In this document: piece by piece, positions 38,566 to 49,242 of the stretch | How the letters are laid out: the number at the start of each line of letters is the position of its first letter | Position numbering within the stretch: the stretch's first letter is position 1 | NCBI GenBank assembly: GCA_008921705.1 | Contig: VFFE01007724.1 | Coordinates: 2,120,899 to 2,184,898, forward strand | Source: Burhinus oedicnemus | Taxonomy: Eukaryota > Chordata > Aves > Charadriiformes > Burhinidae | Reading direction: 5' to 3' | Length of the DNA: 64,000 nt | Notes under the pieces: generated by a model | Database searches by the model: none | Told to the model about the DNA's origin: nothing | What the model saw: only the letters and a program-made list of their open reading frames with translations | Made by a program: the position numbers and the translations under genes

Positions 38566-41152
38566 GTAAGTTATCCCAGGGTACGCTCTTCCTTGAGAAA
38601 AAGTGGTAGTTGAAAAGTTTAACTATCAATGACAGCGTAAAGAGGAATTTCTAGGGGGATTTGTGTTTGCTTATTTGTTTTCTTCATGGTTTTGAGTTAA
38701 ATATCTGACATTTGCGCTATTATTAATGCTTTAAAATAAGTCACACCTTCCCTGGTGGTATCATTCACCTCCCAGGGAACCGCCACGTACCTGCAGCGGG
38801 ATGAGGTTAGCCTAAGAAGGTAGGCTGCTTTTGAGGTGTTAAATGGTGTTTTGTGGTCTATTCCTAATACAAAAAGAATACATCTGTTATGTAAAATTCC
38901 CACTAGGGACCTCTGTGAACCAAGAAAAATAAGGAAGAGGAAGTTGAGTTACAGATTTTGAAAGGAATCTTGATATATTTATTTTTCTGGTTTAAAGCAA
39001 AACCCTTGTGTCTCTCTTTTCCAGCAGTACAGTCCCTTCCTTCTTCGGCAGGGCTGGCTGATGGGATGGGAAAGAAGGGTAAGAGAGGCAGGAACGAGAA
39101 AGGACAGGCACACCCAAGCACTCTGTGAGATGGGTTTCGAGTTTTACTTCTCTTTGCACATGAACAGATGTGCTCGAATGAAGGTGTTGAGAAATCAGAC
39201 TTGCTGCTATCCTCCGGGAGCTCCTAGGGACCACTGGGCTAAAATGTTCCGCAGCTGAGGACCAGAGCGTGCCCAAAGAGCCACCGTGCTGCAGGGGCTC
39301 CGCGCTCCTGTACTCACGGAAGGAAAGGAGGCCAGGAAAAGTTTAGCTGTGAAGAAACTAAACATCCAGTGCTCTTGTATACTCCTTTATTGTCCTTCTT
39401 AGCTAAACAGGATCTAATCATTATTACAAGAAGGACAGAAAAAGAAACACTAGTGGTATATAATGGTGTGTTTTGCTGAGAGAGACTCCTGTATTGTTCT
39501 CTCTTCCAAAACACAAACCTCTTAGTAATACGTAGCTTTTAAAAGTTACTTTATTCACGTTCCTGTATTTTTCCCTCTGAGATGTCCTGGGACTGTTCGT
39601 GTGTGCACAGCATCCCTTTTGCCAACTTCTTGCAAGATTACTTCCCTCCCTATTGAAATAATACTTGAACTGGGGATGGACAGGGAGAGAGAGACACTTG
39701 AGCTGGAGCTGCTGAATGTAAATGGAAGGGGACTGCCAGTTTTGTGCAAAGTTCCCAGTTTGGAATCTCTTTTCTTTGCCAGATTCCAGATTTTTGAAAT
39801 ATCTTAGGCCATGCTTCAACCCTCCCCCTCTTTTTTTGTTGTTCTTCTCTCTCTTTCCTTTTTTCCTCAGGCTATTGAGGAAGGAACAGACTAAGAACTG
39901 TATTTACAGTCAGCTGCTCTACGAGATAAGCACCCAATAGCACATGGCTTATTTTTATAGACAGCACTCAAAATTATGACATGATAATGTCATCTAACAC
40001 TCCGTGTCATAAGATGGTTTTGGTTGGTTGTAATGCTTGCAGACTTAACCATTTAAGTTGATTTTTGTCTTGTTTGGGTGTTATAGGTGGATTTTTTTGA
40101 CTATAAAACTATTTAAACAAATACATATTTTTGAGAAAGAAGACTCAGAAAAAGGAGATGTGGCGCTTTGTGTGTATTAAATCGATGTGATGACTTTGAG
40201 GAACAAAATACCTTTGTACTTTGGAAACAGAGATTTGAAAATTTCGAGAACGTTACCTGGAGACGTCTGGTGTTGTCCTCCTGAAAATCCACTGAAATCT
40301 GTCCATTTTAAACTTTGTTCTCAAATTTCCATTGCAAATAATATATTCTGCGTGGAACCTTAAGAGAACTCATCCTGCACTTGTTCGACACAACTGCCTA
40401 TTACGTTTCAAGGCGTTGTGTGCTGGATTGAGCCAAGATGAGAGTATGCATCTCCTCTGGCGTGGATGTTCTCTGGTTGCAACCTGAGCTGTGTGAAAGA
40501 GCAACTTTATGCTCAGCTTCAAATGCAAGGGACTTTGGGCAGGGAAAATGGGAAAGAAGAGCCAGCCTGGAGGGTTGGAAGGTATCTGTGCCTGCACCAG
40601 ACGGCTCCTACGTGATGCTGAGCATGTATGGTCATGACTGGATAAATTTTCCCTGCTTTCTTTGGAGGAGAGTGTCTGAAACAGTGGGACTAGTTTTGCT
40701 GGAGCACTTGGCTTTTAGAGCTGTAGCTTGAATAGAAGTTGTAGTCTGAGTTTATAAAAGGTGGAAACTGCATCTCAAGGTCAACATCTAAAAATTGAAA
40801 ACTTGAGGCTTTATTTCCTATGTTTTAGTTCTCCTTTTTTAAATGAGATTTTCCTCTACTTCCCAGTTAGTAGTAAGTTAATATTTTTAGGCAATCAAGT
40901 ATTATTTTTTTCCAATGTTGTTGTGATGAGAACTGTAAAAATTACTATGAAGACACATATAATCATGCCTTTATTTTTTTTTTCCTATTCTTCGTTCTGG
41001 CATTTCCTAACTGGGTGCTCATCTCTTCCACCTGGGCAATTTTAACATTGTCTAGATGTTTTGAAAATGTGAAATATTTCTCTAAATACACTGAGGTTTG
41101 GATTTTTTTAGTTTTGTTTTAATATTCCCTTCTCTCCTCTGTCCCTGTGCAG
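38566..41152 (+). other. FNDC3B intron (2587 bp)
   Basis: GT-AG intron. It holds a T-rich, C-rich stretch near 39820-39870 and ends in a strong polypyrimidine tract before CCCTGTGCAG. No repeat family or exon was recognised. Confidence 0.85.
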
Positions 41153-41327
41153 TGGGTACAGCCAGGAGGTGGTATGCTACACTGCAGGTAATATTCCTCA
41201 GACCCCTTCTGCACCAAGGCTTGTTCGAGCTGGTGTTACGTGGATCGCGTTGCAGTGGAATAAAGTAGAAGGATGTACACCAGAGGAAGTGATTTCCTAC
41301 ACCCTGGAAATTCAGGAAGAGGATAAT
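41153..41327 (+). CDS. FNDC3B: FNDC3B exon: end of FN3-2 and first half of FN3-3 (175 bp)
   Basis: The acceptor is CCCTGTGCAG and the donor is AAT|GTAAGT. One base completes Ser198, then residues 199-256. GYSQEVVCYTAG ends FN3-2. NIPQTPSAPRLVRAGVTW, IALQWNKVEGCTPEEV and ISYTLEIQEEDN form strands A to C of FN3-3. Here the B-strand Trp region (LQWNKVEG) is not interrupted, in contrast to FN3-2, -4, -5 and -6. The exon ends in phase 0 inside the acidic loop EEDN|DSVFHP. Confidence 0.97.
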
Positions 41328-41777
41328 GTAAGTACCATGTTACTATAAAGTATACTGCTTGACTTAGATTGAATTTTCGTTTATTAATACAAGACCACCG
41401 AGAAGATTGTGGATTACTACTTTGCAGAGTCTTTTAGGAGTACTGGGTACTTGGCAGGATGGAGCTGTGTGATTTGTTCTGCTCCACAGTAGAACTGTGA
41501 ATCCTTAGCTAAAAATCTGTGCTGCCGTCGATGATTCCTTTACAAAGCTTCCCAGGAGCCTGTAAGGTGTAGGGGAGCATGTCCTTAGCCAGTTCAGTCT
41601 GCTGTGTCCTTCTCACCGCTGTGTGGTGTGCTTGCGTTCTGTCATCCGCCACCTCTGTTTCTGCTACATGCGTTAAACTGTCACGATTGGTTTTGTGCTT
41701 ATATATCATTCAGATCAGTTGCACCATCATTCTAGAAGGAAAATTATTGTGGCCTTCCAGATTAAAAGTAGTAGTGG

Positions 41778-41827
<50 letters not shown>

Positions 41828-41950
41828 TTTTAAAAGCACTTGACTATAAAGCTCCTTTGCTATAATGTGTTCTGGCTACAGACTATAATACAGAGAGCAC
41901 TTCCTCAGGCTCCTCAGTTATGGATATTTGTTTGGTTTTGTTTTTTCTAG
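41328..41950 (+). other. FNDC3B intron (623 bp) with an AAT microsatellite
   Basis: GT-AG intron, acceptor GTTTTTTCTAG. An (AAT)n tract occupies 41778-41827, about 125 bases upstream of the acceptor. Nothing else is seen. Confidence 0.88.
41778..41827. repeat. AAT/ATA trinucleotide microsatellite, about 16 units
   Basis: Fifty bases of uninterrupted AAT repeat, flanked by GTAGTGG on the left and a short T tract on the right. Long pure tracts like this are usually length-variable between individuals. Confidence 0.97.
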
Positions 41951-42037
41951 GATAGCGTGTTTCACCCAAAGTACACTGGAGAGGAGCAAGCCTGTACTGT
42001 GAAGAATCTCAGAAGAAGCACACAGTATAAATTCAGG
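41951..42037 (+). CDS. FNDC3B: FNDC3B exon: FN3-3, C'-F strands (87 bp)
   Basis: Twenty-nine codons, phase 0 on both sides, residues 257-285: DSVFHPKYTGEEQACTV, then KNLRRSTQYKFR. LRRSTQYKFR is the E-F motif in which Arg replaces the usual Pro; human FNDC3B, as I recall, has the similar LKRSTQYKFR. The donor AGG|GTAAAA is weaker than consensus, and an in-frame choice one base earlier would break the chain, so the end at 42037 is fixed by the next exon (LFASNVEGKSS). Confidence 0.95.
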
Positions 42038-45000
42038 GTAAAATCTTTTTTTCCTCTTGGCATTGCATAGTATTCTCTGTGTTGTTTTTTTTCCAGGTAC
42101 TGTGGGGACCCTTCAGTACTACCTGCAAAATGGAGCTATCAAATACAAATTTATCTTGTGCTAAGACCTAATAGATTAAACCAAAGTTGTAATTTTACTT
42201 TTACTACAGGAGGTGCTCGTTGCTCAACCGTTTTGAAACAGGCATGGCTCTTGGTGCTGTGTGCTGTCAGGTATGACCTTGTGCCTCAGGGCCTGAGGTG
42301 GCTGTAGTTGGCTGCATTGCTCCCCAAAAACCTGATCTGTGGTCACAAAACCAATCTCAGTTCTACACAATAGAGCAGACACTGTACGGAGCCCAGCAAG
42401 CATGGCGTCCTTCCCCAGTTCAGGGACCCGACTTCCCCTGGCATGCACAAATCGGAGCTTTTCCATCTCACACGTACACGTGGCTGGCCTTGGAGCTGGC
42501 GTTTTAGCAGGTGTTGGTATCTCCTGCTCCTCAATGCAGACCTCCCAAGAGAGATGCTCTGAGGTCTGTTTGCAGTCGCAAAATTCAGACATCTGCCTCG
42601 CTGCTACTGAAACCATCAAGCACAACACGAATGCCTGGTGAGGAGAAGACGGTGAGGTTTTTACCAGATGAGCTGTGGTGCAACTGTCCATCCGTCCCCG
42701 CAGCCAGGCTGTCTGTCCACTCGTCCCCGTGGCTGGACCATGCCCTGTAGCGGCTCAACCAAGCCAGGGGCTGAGTGTGGCTCCACAAGATGGTGTTGGG
42801 CCACGCCATCCCTCTGGAGATGTCTGTAAAGCCCATGTCCACCGTGCTCCTGTGTTGCCAAACAGAACCGGTGTCTGGAAGCAGCTTCGTGTCGTTTGTA
42901 AACAGCTCAGGGAGTGAAGGATGCCATAGATTTGTGTTGATTCAGAAACATTTGGCTTCTGTAGGTGTTGGTATATTCAGGAGCAACAACAAAAATACTG
43001 TACCCAAACATTCATATAAATCCCTAAAAACAACTTGGCATGTATTCCTTTGTGGGACAGAAGACCTTGTAAAGTTGCATGAAGAACTGGGAAGTTGTTG
43101 CGGTGTCCCTCGGAGATGATGCCTTCTAGTTTAGCATTGTAAATGCTGCTATGGCTGTCTGAGCAAAAGGACGCTTAGTGCTTCTCTGCAGCTCTGCTTC
43201 CAAATTAAACATGAATTTTACAAAACTGGGTTGATATCAGGGCAAACTTGTAGCCTCGCGTCACTGGCTACAAGCGCAGCTCTGATCTGACACAGCACTG
43301 AGATGTTCCCTCGTTGTGTGCGGACCAACATTAATTAGCTATGGAACTTGGGGAGGGATCCCCAAAACTATACAACAAACCAACCAAAGGAAAAAACCCC
43401 AAACGCAGACACCCTAGGATCACAGCAGTGTTTTAAAACTGGCGATGGGGGCTATCTGGCAAGTCCTGGGCTTGTCTCTGAACCTGGGCAAAACATGCTT
43501 CTTTGGGGAACCCCCTTAATAATAAGGAATTAAGGGGGAAATTTAATTCACGCCAGACAATCTGTGCTTACAGAGGAGACATCCCGCTAGCATTTTTGAT
43601 GCAATAAAGGTTGGTTAATTAAAGTGAGAGTGGTAGTGTAATACACCGTTGGAAAGGCATTTGTTCGGTACCGAGTGAGAGTTTGGCACAGAAGGGCAAA
43701 CGGTAGCAAACACACCGCAACAAGGTGCAGAAGTTTCATTCTCTGAAGTGTTGGACATCTCAGAGGACAATCACCAATGGCTGCTTCTAGAGAGGTTTCA
43801 CAAAAAGCAGTACTGGTGTATACTACTTCATAATTTTTATCAGTGACCTGGAAGCAAACAAAGTTTTATTCCTAGTTAAGAAGACGGGGGACTCTAGGCT
43901 GGGGAAGCCATGGCTCTGTAAAAGTGTTGAAGATCCTGCTCGAACAATCAATTTAATAGGAATTTTCAGTTCCTGCCAGGCTAGTGCAATCTTTAGCTGT
44001 ATAAATAGAGGAATCTTATAAATGTTGCATTACATTTGTAGTTCACACTGATGTTACTGGGATATTTGTCTAGCTTGTGTATCTGGTGTTCACAGCAAGA
44101 TGTCTTAAATTGGAGAGTAGTCAGAGAAGAACCAAGAGCTGATACACAGGAGTTGATACCAGCTTTAGTGACTTGTTTAAAGCAAGCATACGAGCTACAG
44201 AACCTCAATTACTTTTTTGGCCTTAAAAATTACAAATTGTTTTCCTCAGATGCCTGTGTTAGAAGAGAGGATAGAAATGACTGCTCCTGAGAATAACAGA
44301 GCTTCCCAAGTGGAAAAGTTCCTGCTAGCTTATATTTACAATTAACAATTATAATACGTATTTTATTACTCGCTACTTTGGCAGCAGATCTCTGTCCCAG
44401 AGACTAGCATGAGCTAATACAGCTCTCGGCAGCCACAAAACCTTGGACCATTTGGGGTTTCTTGTACGATCCCGATCTGCTCAGTCTCCTGGCCAGGTCC
44501 TCATGTCTTCTCTTAGCTTAGCAACCTTCTCCCTGAAGTCAGTAGAAGGCCTCCTTGTGTAGAGACAAAACGATTTGGCTGAGAAAGTTTACTTTGTGCT
44601 CATCCCGCTCGTTTTCAGTGGCTGTAGATGATGCGCTTCTTGTTTGCGTGTCATGCTACTTAAGGTTTTAATTGTGCGATTAGTGATACTCTGAATTAAT
44701 TTGTTTTAAATAGCGGTTTGAAATACCTCCAAAACACAAATAGCATAGCTATTGTCATTGTTTTCATCTTTTATGAGTAAATAACTGCAAGTTGCCATGT
44801 GACTTTTTTTTTTAAAGGGAAAACCAGCAGTGCTCTTATCTTAAACGTGTCATGATCTATTGCTACTGGAGGGGGGGGCGAAAATCAACGTGGTTTGTAC
44901 AGAAACAACATGACAATCTAATATCTGTGCTGAGAATCCCACACGCTTTGTTGGGGTGTGCCATGCTTTCCGGTTTAATGGTATTTGTGCAATTACTAAA

Positions 45001-45071
45001 AGAAGTCTCATGCAGAACTGTCAGAAAGCAGTTACAGTAAACAATGGTAAACTTGTTGTGTTTTGTTTCAG
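42038..45071 (+). other. FNDC3B intron (3034 bp)
   Basis: GT-AG intron. The part 42240-42870 is GC-richer and stays open for up to 155 codons on the minus strand, with an imperfect tandem near 42688 (TCCATCCGTCCCCGCAGCC and then TCCACTCGTCCCCGTGGC). A short stretch near 43828 (TTTTTATCAGTGACCTGGAAG) faintly resembles CR1 ORF2 but is too short to call. No exon was recognised. Confidence 0.8.
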
Positions 45072-45210
45072 CTGTTTGCTTCTAATGTGGAAGGAAAGAG
45101 TTCTCCCAGCGAAGTGCTGGTCTGCACAACAAGCCCAGACAGGCCAGGACCTCCAACCAGACCCCTCATTAAGGGGCCAATAACATCTCACGGCTTTAGT
45201 GTGAAGTGGG
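45072..45210 (+). CDS. FNDC3B: FNDC3B exon: end of FN3-3 and start of FN3-4 (139 bp)
   Basis: The acceptor is TTTGTTTCAG and the donor is TGGG|GTAAGC. Phase 0 start; residues 286-331 plus one base of Asp332. LFASNVEGKSSPSEVLVC and TTS end FN3-3. PDRPGPPTRPLIKGP with ITSHGFSVKW begins FN3-4. The exon has the same length, 139 bp, and the same domain content as the exon at 29568, and it too ends just after the B-strand Trp, though in phase 1. Confidence 0.97.
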
Positions 45211-45765
45211 GTAAGCCGGTTCAGTTTGTCATAGTAGAGCTTTTTTGGGTCATCGTAAATTCAAATAATATTACAGAAATATTTATTAGTACTTAGATTT
45301 TTTTCATGCTGCTTCTCAATCCAAAGTTGAATGTGTTTGGAGAGCTTGACAACTTAATTTTTTCAATATTTTAAAACATGTGTAGAGGCACTTACGTTTT
45401 CAGGATCAAAAATGTTGCTTGCTTTTATTGACTAATTTGCACTTGAGTGCACCTTCAGGCTTTTCACCTTCCTTTTCATGTCCGTCATTCCAGCTGCTTC
45501 CTTGATCGATGGGGCGAGTGTCCGTACTGCATCTCCTTCAATGCTTTTTCCATGCATTTTGTTTGTAGCATCATTATCCAGCTGCCTTATTCTGACTCAT
45601 GGTGAAAACTAAGGGCTGCTTCCCGCTTCTGCTATAAATCCCTTGGTGTAGTTAGTGTGGGGGAGTTTGTGGAGGAGAAGGAGCAGAATCAGAAGGAAGT
45701 TCTGTAATCTTTGTTACATTTCACTCCTAATCTTGATTTACTAACAACTTGCCTTATTTTTTCAG
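45211..45765 (+). other. FNDC3B intron (555 bp)
   Basis: GT-AG intron, donor GTAAGC and acceptor ATTTTTTCAG. The reading frame of the previous exon stays open for about 28 codons into it. Nothing else is seen. Confidence 0.88.
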
Positions 45766-45837
45766 ATCCTCCGCAGGATAATGGTGGTTCGGAAATCTTA
45801 AAGTATCTATTAGAGATTTCTCAAGGAAGTCCGGAAG
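45766..45837 (+). CDS. FNDC3B: FNDC3B exon: FN3-4, B-C strands (72 bp)
   Basis: Two bases complete Asp332, then residues 333-355 and one base of Ala356: [18 protein letters not shown], then QGSPE. It is the counterpart of the 54-bp exon at 30040, with the same DNG turn and YLLE core. Symmetric phase 1 edges and a length divisible by three mean that skipping would keep frame. The donor is GAAG|GTAAAC. Confidence 0.95.
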
Positions 45838-46339
45838 GTAAACTTGAAACAAGTTGTCTCCATTTCAATCCATTATGGCTACTATAAAGAATTACTGACC
45901 CTTTGGGCTATTATTGTTATCATCGTTAATGCACTAATGCTGTACATATGATTGGAACCAAGTTACATACTTGCAGCCTTAAAACTTGCAGAGTTCCTGG
46001 GAGAGTTTGGGTTGGGGTCGGGGGAATTTTTTGTTGTGGGTTTTTCTTCTTATGTATGCTCTTTTTCTCTAATACTGGTGGAATTTTAGGTTATATGGCT
46101 GGACCTACGGTTTGATTTTATATTTTTAATATATTTCAGAAATCTTTATAGTTGTAAGTATATATATTTGTATATGTGTCTATGTATATCTTTAAGCAGG
46201 AATAATATTCAGATTAATATTAACACTAATGACTTGCCTGAAATATATCATTTGTGGAAGACAACATTAAGGATTTTCTAGACACTAGTAAACTTGTTGC
46301 ATTATACTTCTCTAAACGTGGATATATCTCATTTTTTAG
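45838..46339 (+). other. FNDC3B intron (502 bp)
   Basis: GT-AG intron, AT-rich, with a TA/TG-rich stretch near 46153-46192. The acceptor is ATTTTTTAG. Nothing else is recognised. Confidence 0.88.
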
Positions 46340-46458
46340 CAAATCAATGGGAAGTGGCATATAGTGGATCGGCTACAGAATATACCTGTACTCACTTGAA
46401 ACCAGGCACTTTGTATAAACTCCGGGCATGCTGTATCAGCACTGGCGGACACAGTCAG
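46340..46458 (+). CDS. FNDC3B: FNDC3B exon: FN3-4, C'-F strands (119 bp)
   Basis: The acceptor is CATTTTTTAG and the donor is CAG|GTAAGT. Two bases complete Ala356; residues 357-395 follow: [31 protein letters not shown] and [21 protein letters not shown] is the E-F motif with the F-strand Tyr, and the double Cys is conserved in remembered FNDC3B. The exon ends in phase 0 before [10 protein letters not shown]. The frame remains open for about 44 codons into the next intron. Confidence 0.96.
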
Positions 46459-47304
46459 GTAAGTATTATTTTAACAATAAGGACTATTGGGTTTATATTT
46501 TTCAGAGAGTTGTCTGCTATTTTTGGTAAAAGATTTCTGCTTTTAAAAGGAGGTGAATATTTTTCCTGTAGCACAGTAAAGCTACACTGATTGCAGGTAA
46601 TCTTATGTTGCAACTTGCTGAATTTTGGAAGACTTCTCTGTGTACCTGATGGGGTTTTTTCAGGCAAATTGTAATTTAGTGAGATTTTGTTTCCTCAAAA
46701 CCAAGCTGTAGATATTCATCCTTACACTAGAGAAGATCATTGTGTTTACTTGCTCTGGCCCCTTGCTTGAGAAAGGCCACAGACTCTGGTGTACATGAGC
46801 CTGTACTGACCAAAGCTGGTGAGTGAAGTTGCAGTAGGGGTAGTTTGTTATAATAATTAATTACCTTTCATGTGGCTGAATTCTTCTTTAAATTTTTGGG
46901 TTCCATTTTCCAGCTCCTGATTCCCGTCATTCCCTTCGTTGATTTAAAATAATTTCAGTACCTACACTTTTATTCCTCCTGCTTTGAACTATTATTTATT
47001 TTTTTTATGATTGGGTACTTTAGGCATTGACATTATTTTAAAAGCAAGGAAAATTAAAATGAAGAGTCCCACAAAATTAGCCACCAACGTCTCCTGTGCT
47101 GCAGTTTTGAGTATGCTAATGAAAGAACTAAATTGCATTTGTATGCAACATGCATAATAGCATCTCCTGTCCTTTATTATTTATATAAATTTCTGTTAAG
47201 TGGTGGCTGTAGAAAACAATTTCTCGTGTCACTTTCTAGTCATGCCTCACTTTGTAGGCGGTAATTGTACCGGAGAGCTAACTTCAGCGCCTGTTCTCTT
47301 CCAG
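46459..47304 (+). other. FNDC3B intron (846 bp)
   Basis: GT-AG intron, acceptor CTCTTCCAG. The last 200 bases are AT-rich with TATGCTAATGAAAG and TATGCAACATGCATAA, which resemble octamer-type sites, but no function is shown. No repeat family was recognised. Confidence 0.85.
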
Positions 47305-47410
47305 TGTTCTGAAAGTTTACCTGTCCGTACGCTAAGTGTTGCACCAGGTCACTGCCGGCCACCGAGAGTTTTGGGGAAGCCGAAGCACAAAGAAGTACAG
47401 CTACAATGGG
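47305..47410 (+). CDS. FNDC3B: FNDC3B exon: end of FN3-4 and start of FN3-5 (106 bp)
   Basis: The acceptor is TCTTCCAG and the donor is TGGG|GTAAGC. Phase 0 start; residues 396-430 plus one base of Asp431. [11 protein letters not shown] ends FN3-4; [17 protein letters not shown] and KEVQLQW begin FN3-5. [15 protein letters not shown] is nearly identical to remembered FNDC3B and unlike the CLPPRLQGRPKAKEI of FNDC3A. Again the intron falls one base after the B-strand Trp codon. Confidence 0.97.
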
Positions 47411-49069
47411 GTAAGCCAGTGGCGCACGGCACTACTGACTGGCGTTCATCTTGATCGGTAGCTGCTAAATTTGCCTTAGCTTTTATTTGTGTTGCTAGAT
47501 CTTGTGAAAAGTCTGGGCAAGTCGGAAGTGCGACATCCCGTCGACTGCTGGGGCTCTGTGTTGGGTCTCTGAGCTTAGCTGTCCTCCTGCTGGGCTTTAT
47601 GCCTGATACTGTGCTCCCACTGTTGTTCCTTAGGAGCCGTCTCTGTCTCAGGACTATAAACTATCAGCTGTATTAGAATATTCACCCTTTTATTGCAAAA
47701 AACACCATGGGATTCAAGATCTTTTTCATTCCTTTCAATATTGACTTAGCAGAAGCGTTTTGCTACTTCTAATATAGGACTTCTCTCAGAAATTTGAGTT
47801 TGAGCATATTGAGGGGTTTGGGTAGCATTTAAACCCGGTATAGCACACACAATCCATTGGACACCTCTAATTTTGCAAAGGATGTGGACTGTGGACATGA
47901 CACTCAACTGTCAAAACATGCACATTTTTCAGAATACGAGATACATGCCAGTATCCAACAGATTTTTTTTTTTCTTTACTACAATAGTCTTTCAGCATCC
48001 AAAGTTCTTTGTGCCGTCATTCGTTAAGCTAAATTCTAGAGCAGTACCACCATTTCTAACTGACAAATACATCTCAAAACCCGTATAAAAATTCACCTTT
48101 GCATTGGAGATACCATGTTGTTTCCTGGAAGACTGCATCTTATGGTGGAGCACTACTTTTCAGAACCCCAGACAGGTTGATTCTGTGGTACTGGCTTGTG
48201 ATACAACATGTAAATATTATCAAATTTGTTGTTTTCATGGGGGAAAAAGGTGCCCACAACGAAACAGATACCGGCACAGAAAACAAATTCAGTTTCCCGA
48301 AAAGCTGTTATTCCAAGTGAAGCGCAGGGTTTAGGTTATTGTACAGGATGTAGAATCTCATAAATGTTAGCAGTGTGACTAGTAAAGTTGAAGGACAGCG
48401 GTTGTTCGTAGTTTATTGGGTGTTAATGAGGCTTTTCCAGAAATCCCCTGTGTAAGTAGTAGTTTTGGAGTGTACACGACCCACCTCAGCCTGTGTCCAA
48501 CCATAGGCAACGAAGACTGGATCAGCCAGCCACCATGTGCCTCCTCGTTTCTCTCTGACCCAGAAAGGATGTATTCAGCGCTTGTCCCATTCTTTGTGCA
48601 GCTTTCTATACCTTTCCTCTCTTCTGCCTCACTGACCAGTCTTTTTTTGCACACAACACCACCTTTGATACTGGGGGAAAGAAGCTGAGAAGCTTTTTTC
48701 ATCCTCAGGAGAGGATGGGAGCCCCTGTGCTCTGCTTAAAAAGTAGCTGGGCACCTTCTGGCATCAGCTGGGTGAAAGATTATTGCCCTGGGGCAGCTGC
48801 TGCTCTTGCATGTGACGATCTGACCTGGTGCGTGTTTAGGGCTAAGAGTAATTTTATTTATTTGCTTTAAAAATGTCAGTTATATACATGGATGAGATAT
48901 TGCCGGTAAGGCATCTACTGAAGAGGAAAAGCGTTGCTGATAGCGTGTGTGTGTATATATATACACACACACATATATCTATACACATTTCTGTGGTATG
49001 CGAAGTAAAAAATTAAACTTCCTGGCATTTTTCCTTATGTTATTAATGAATTACATGATTTCTTTCTAG
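47411..49069 (+). other. FNDC3B intron (1659 bp) with a palindromic dinucleotide repeat
   Basis: GT-AG intron, acceptor TTTCTTTCTAG. It contains the 28-base GT/AT/AC palindrome at 48945-48972. No exon or known repeat family was recognised. Confidence 0.87.
48945..48972. repeat. Perfect 28-bp palindrome made of (GT)5(AT)4(AC)5
   Basis: Ten bases of GT repeat, eight of AT and ten of AC form an exact inverted repeat with no spacer. Alternating purine-pyrimidine sequence of this kind can form cruciform or left-handed DNA. A second ATATATCTATACAC stretch follows. It lies about 100 bases upstream of the exon at 49070. Confidence 0.95.
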
Positions 49070-49242
49070 ATGTCCCTCCATCAGAAAGTGGCTGTCCCGT
49101 CTCAGAGTACAGCGTGGAAATGACAGAACCCGAAGAAGTTGTTTCTGAAGTGTATCATGGGCCTGATCTGGAGTGCACCGTCGGCAACCTCCTTCCTGGA
49201 GCAACGTATCGGTTCAGAGTGAGAGCTCTGAACGATGGCGGG
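49070..49242 (+). CDS. FNDC3B: FNDC3B exon: most of FN3-5 (173 bp)
   Basis: The acceptor is TTTCTTTCTAG and the donor is GGG|GTACGT. Two bases complete Asp431; residues 432-488 follow: VPPSESGCPVSEYSVEM, TEPEEVVSEVYHGPD, LECTVGNLLPGATYRF and RVRALNDGG. This single exon covers strands C to F, work divided between two exons in FN3-2 and FN3-4. LLPGATYRFRVRALN is a textbook FN3 E-F motif. A run of four G at the junction makes the cut ambiguous by eye; 49242 is the end that keeps GG|YGPYSE in frame. Confidence 0.96.

Noticed and set aside
41778..41827. Regular repeat considered as an array-type element
   Set aside because: It is a plain trinucleotide microsatellite without spacers; the genome is vertebrate.
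43828..43860. Short stretch recalling CR1 ORF2 (TTATCAGTGACCTGG)
   Set aside because: Only about 20 bases resemble CR1 and flanking sequence does not continue the match.
46294..46590. Frame running through the exon at 46340 into the following intron
   Set aside because: The strong GTAAGT donor and in-frame continuation at 47305 explain the exon; the rest is intron read-through.
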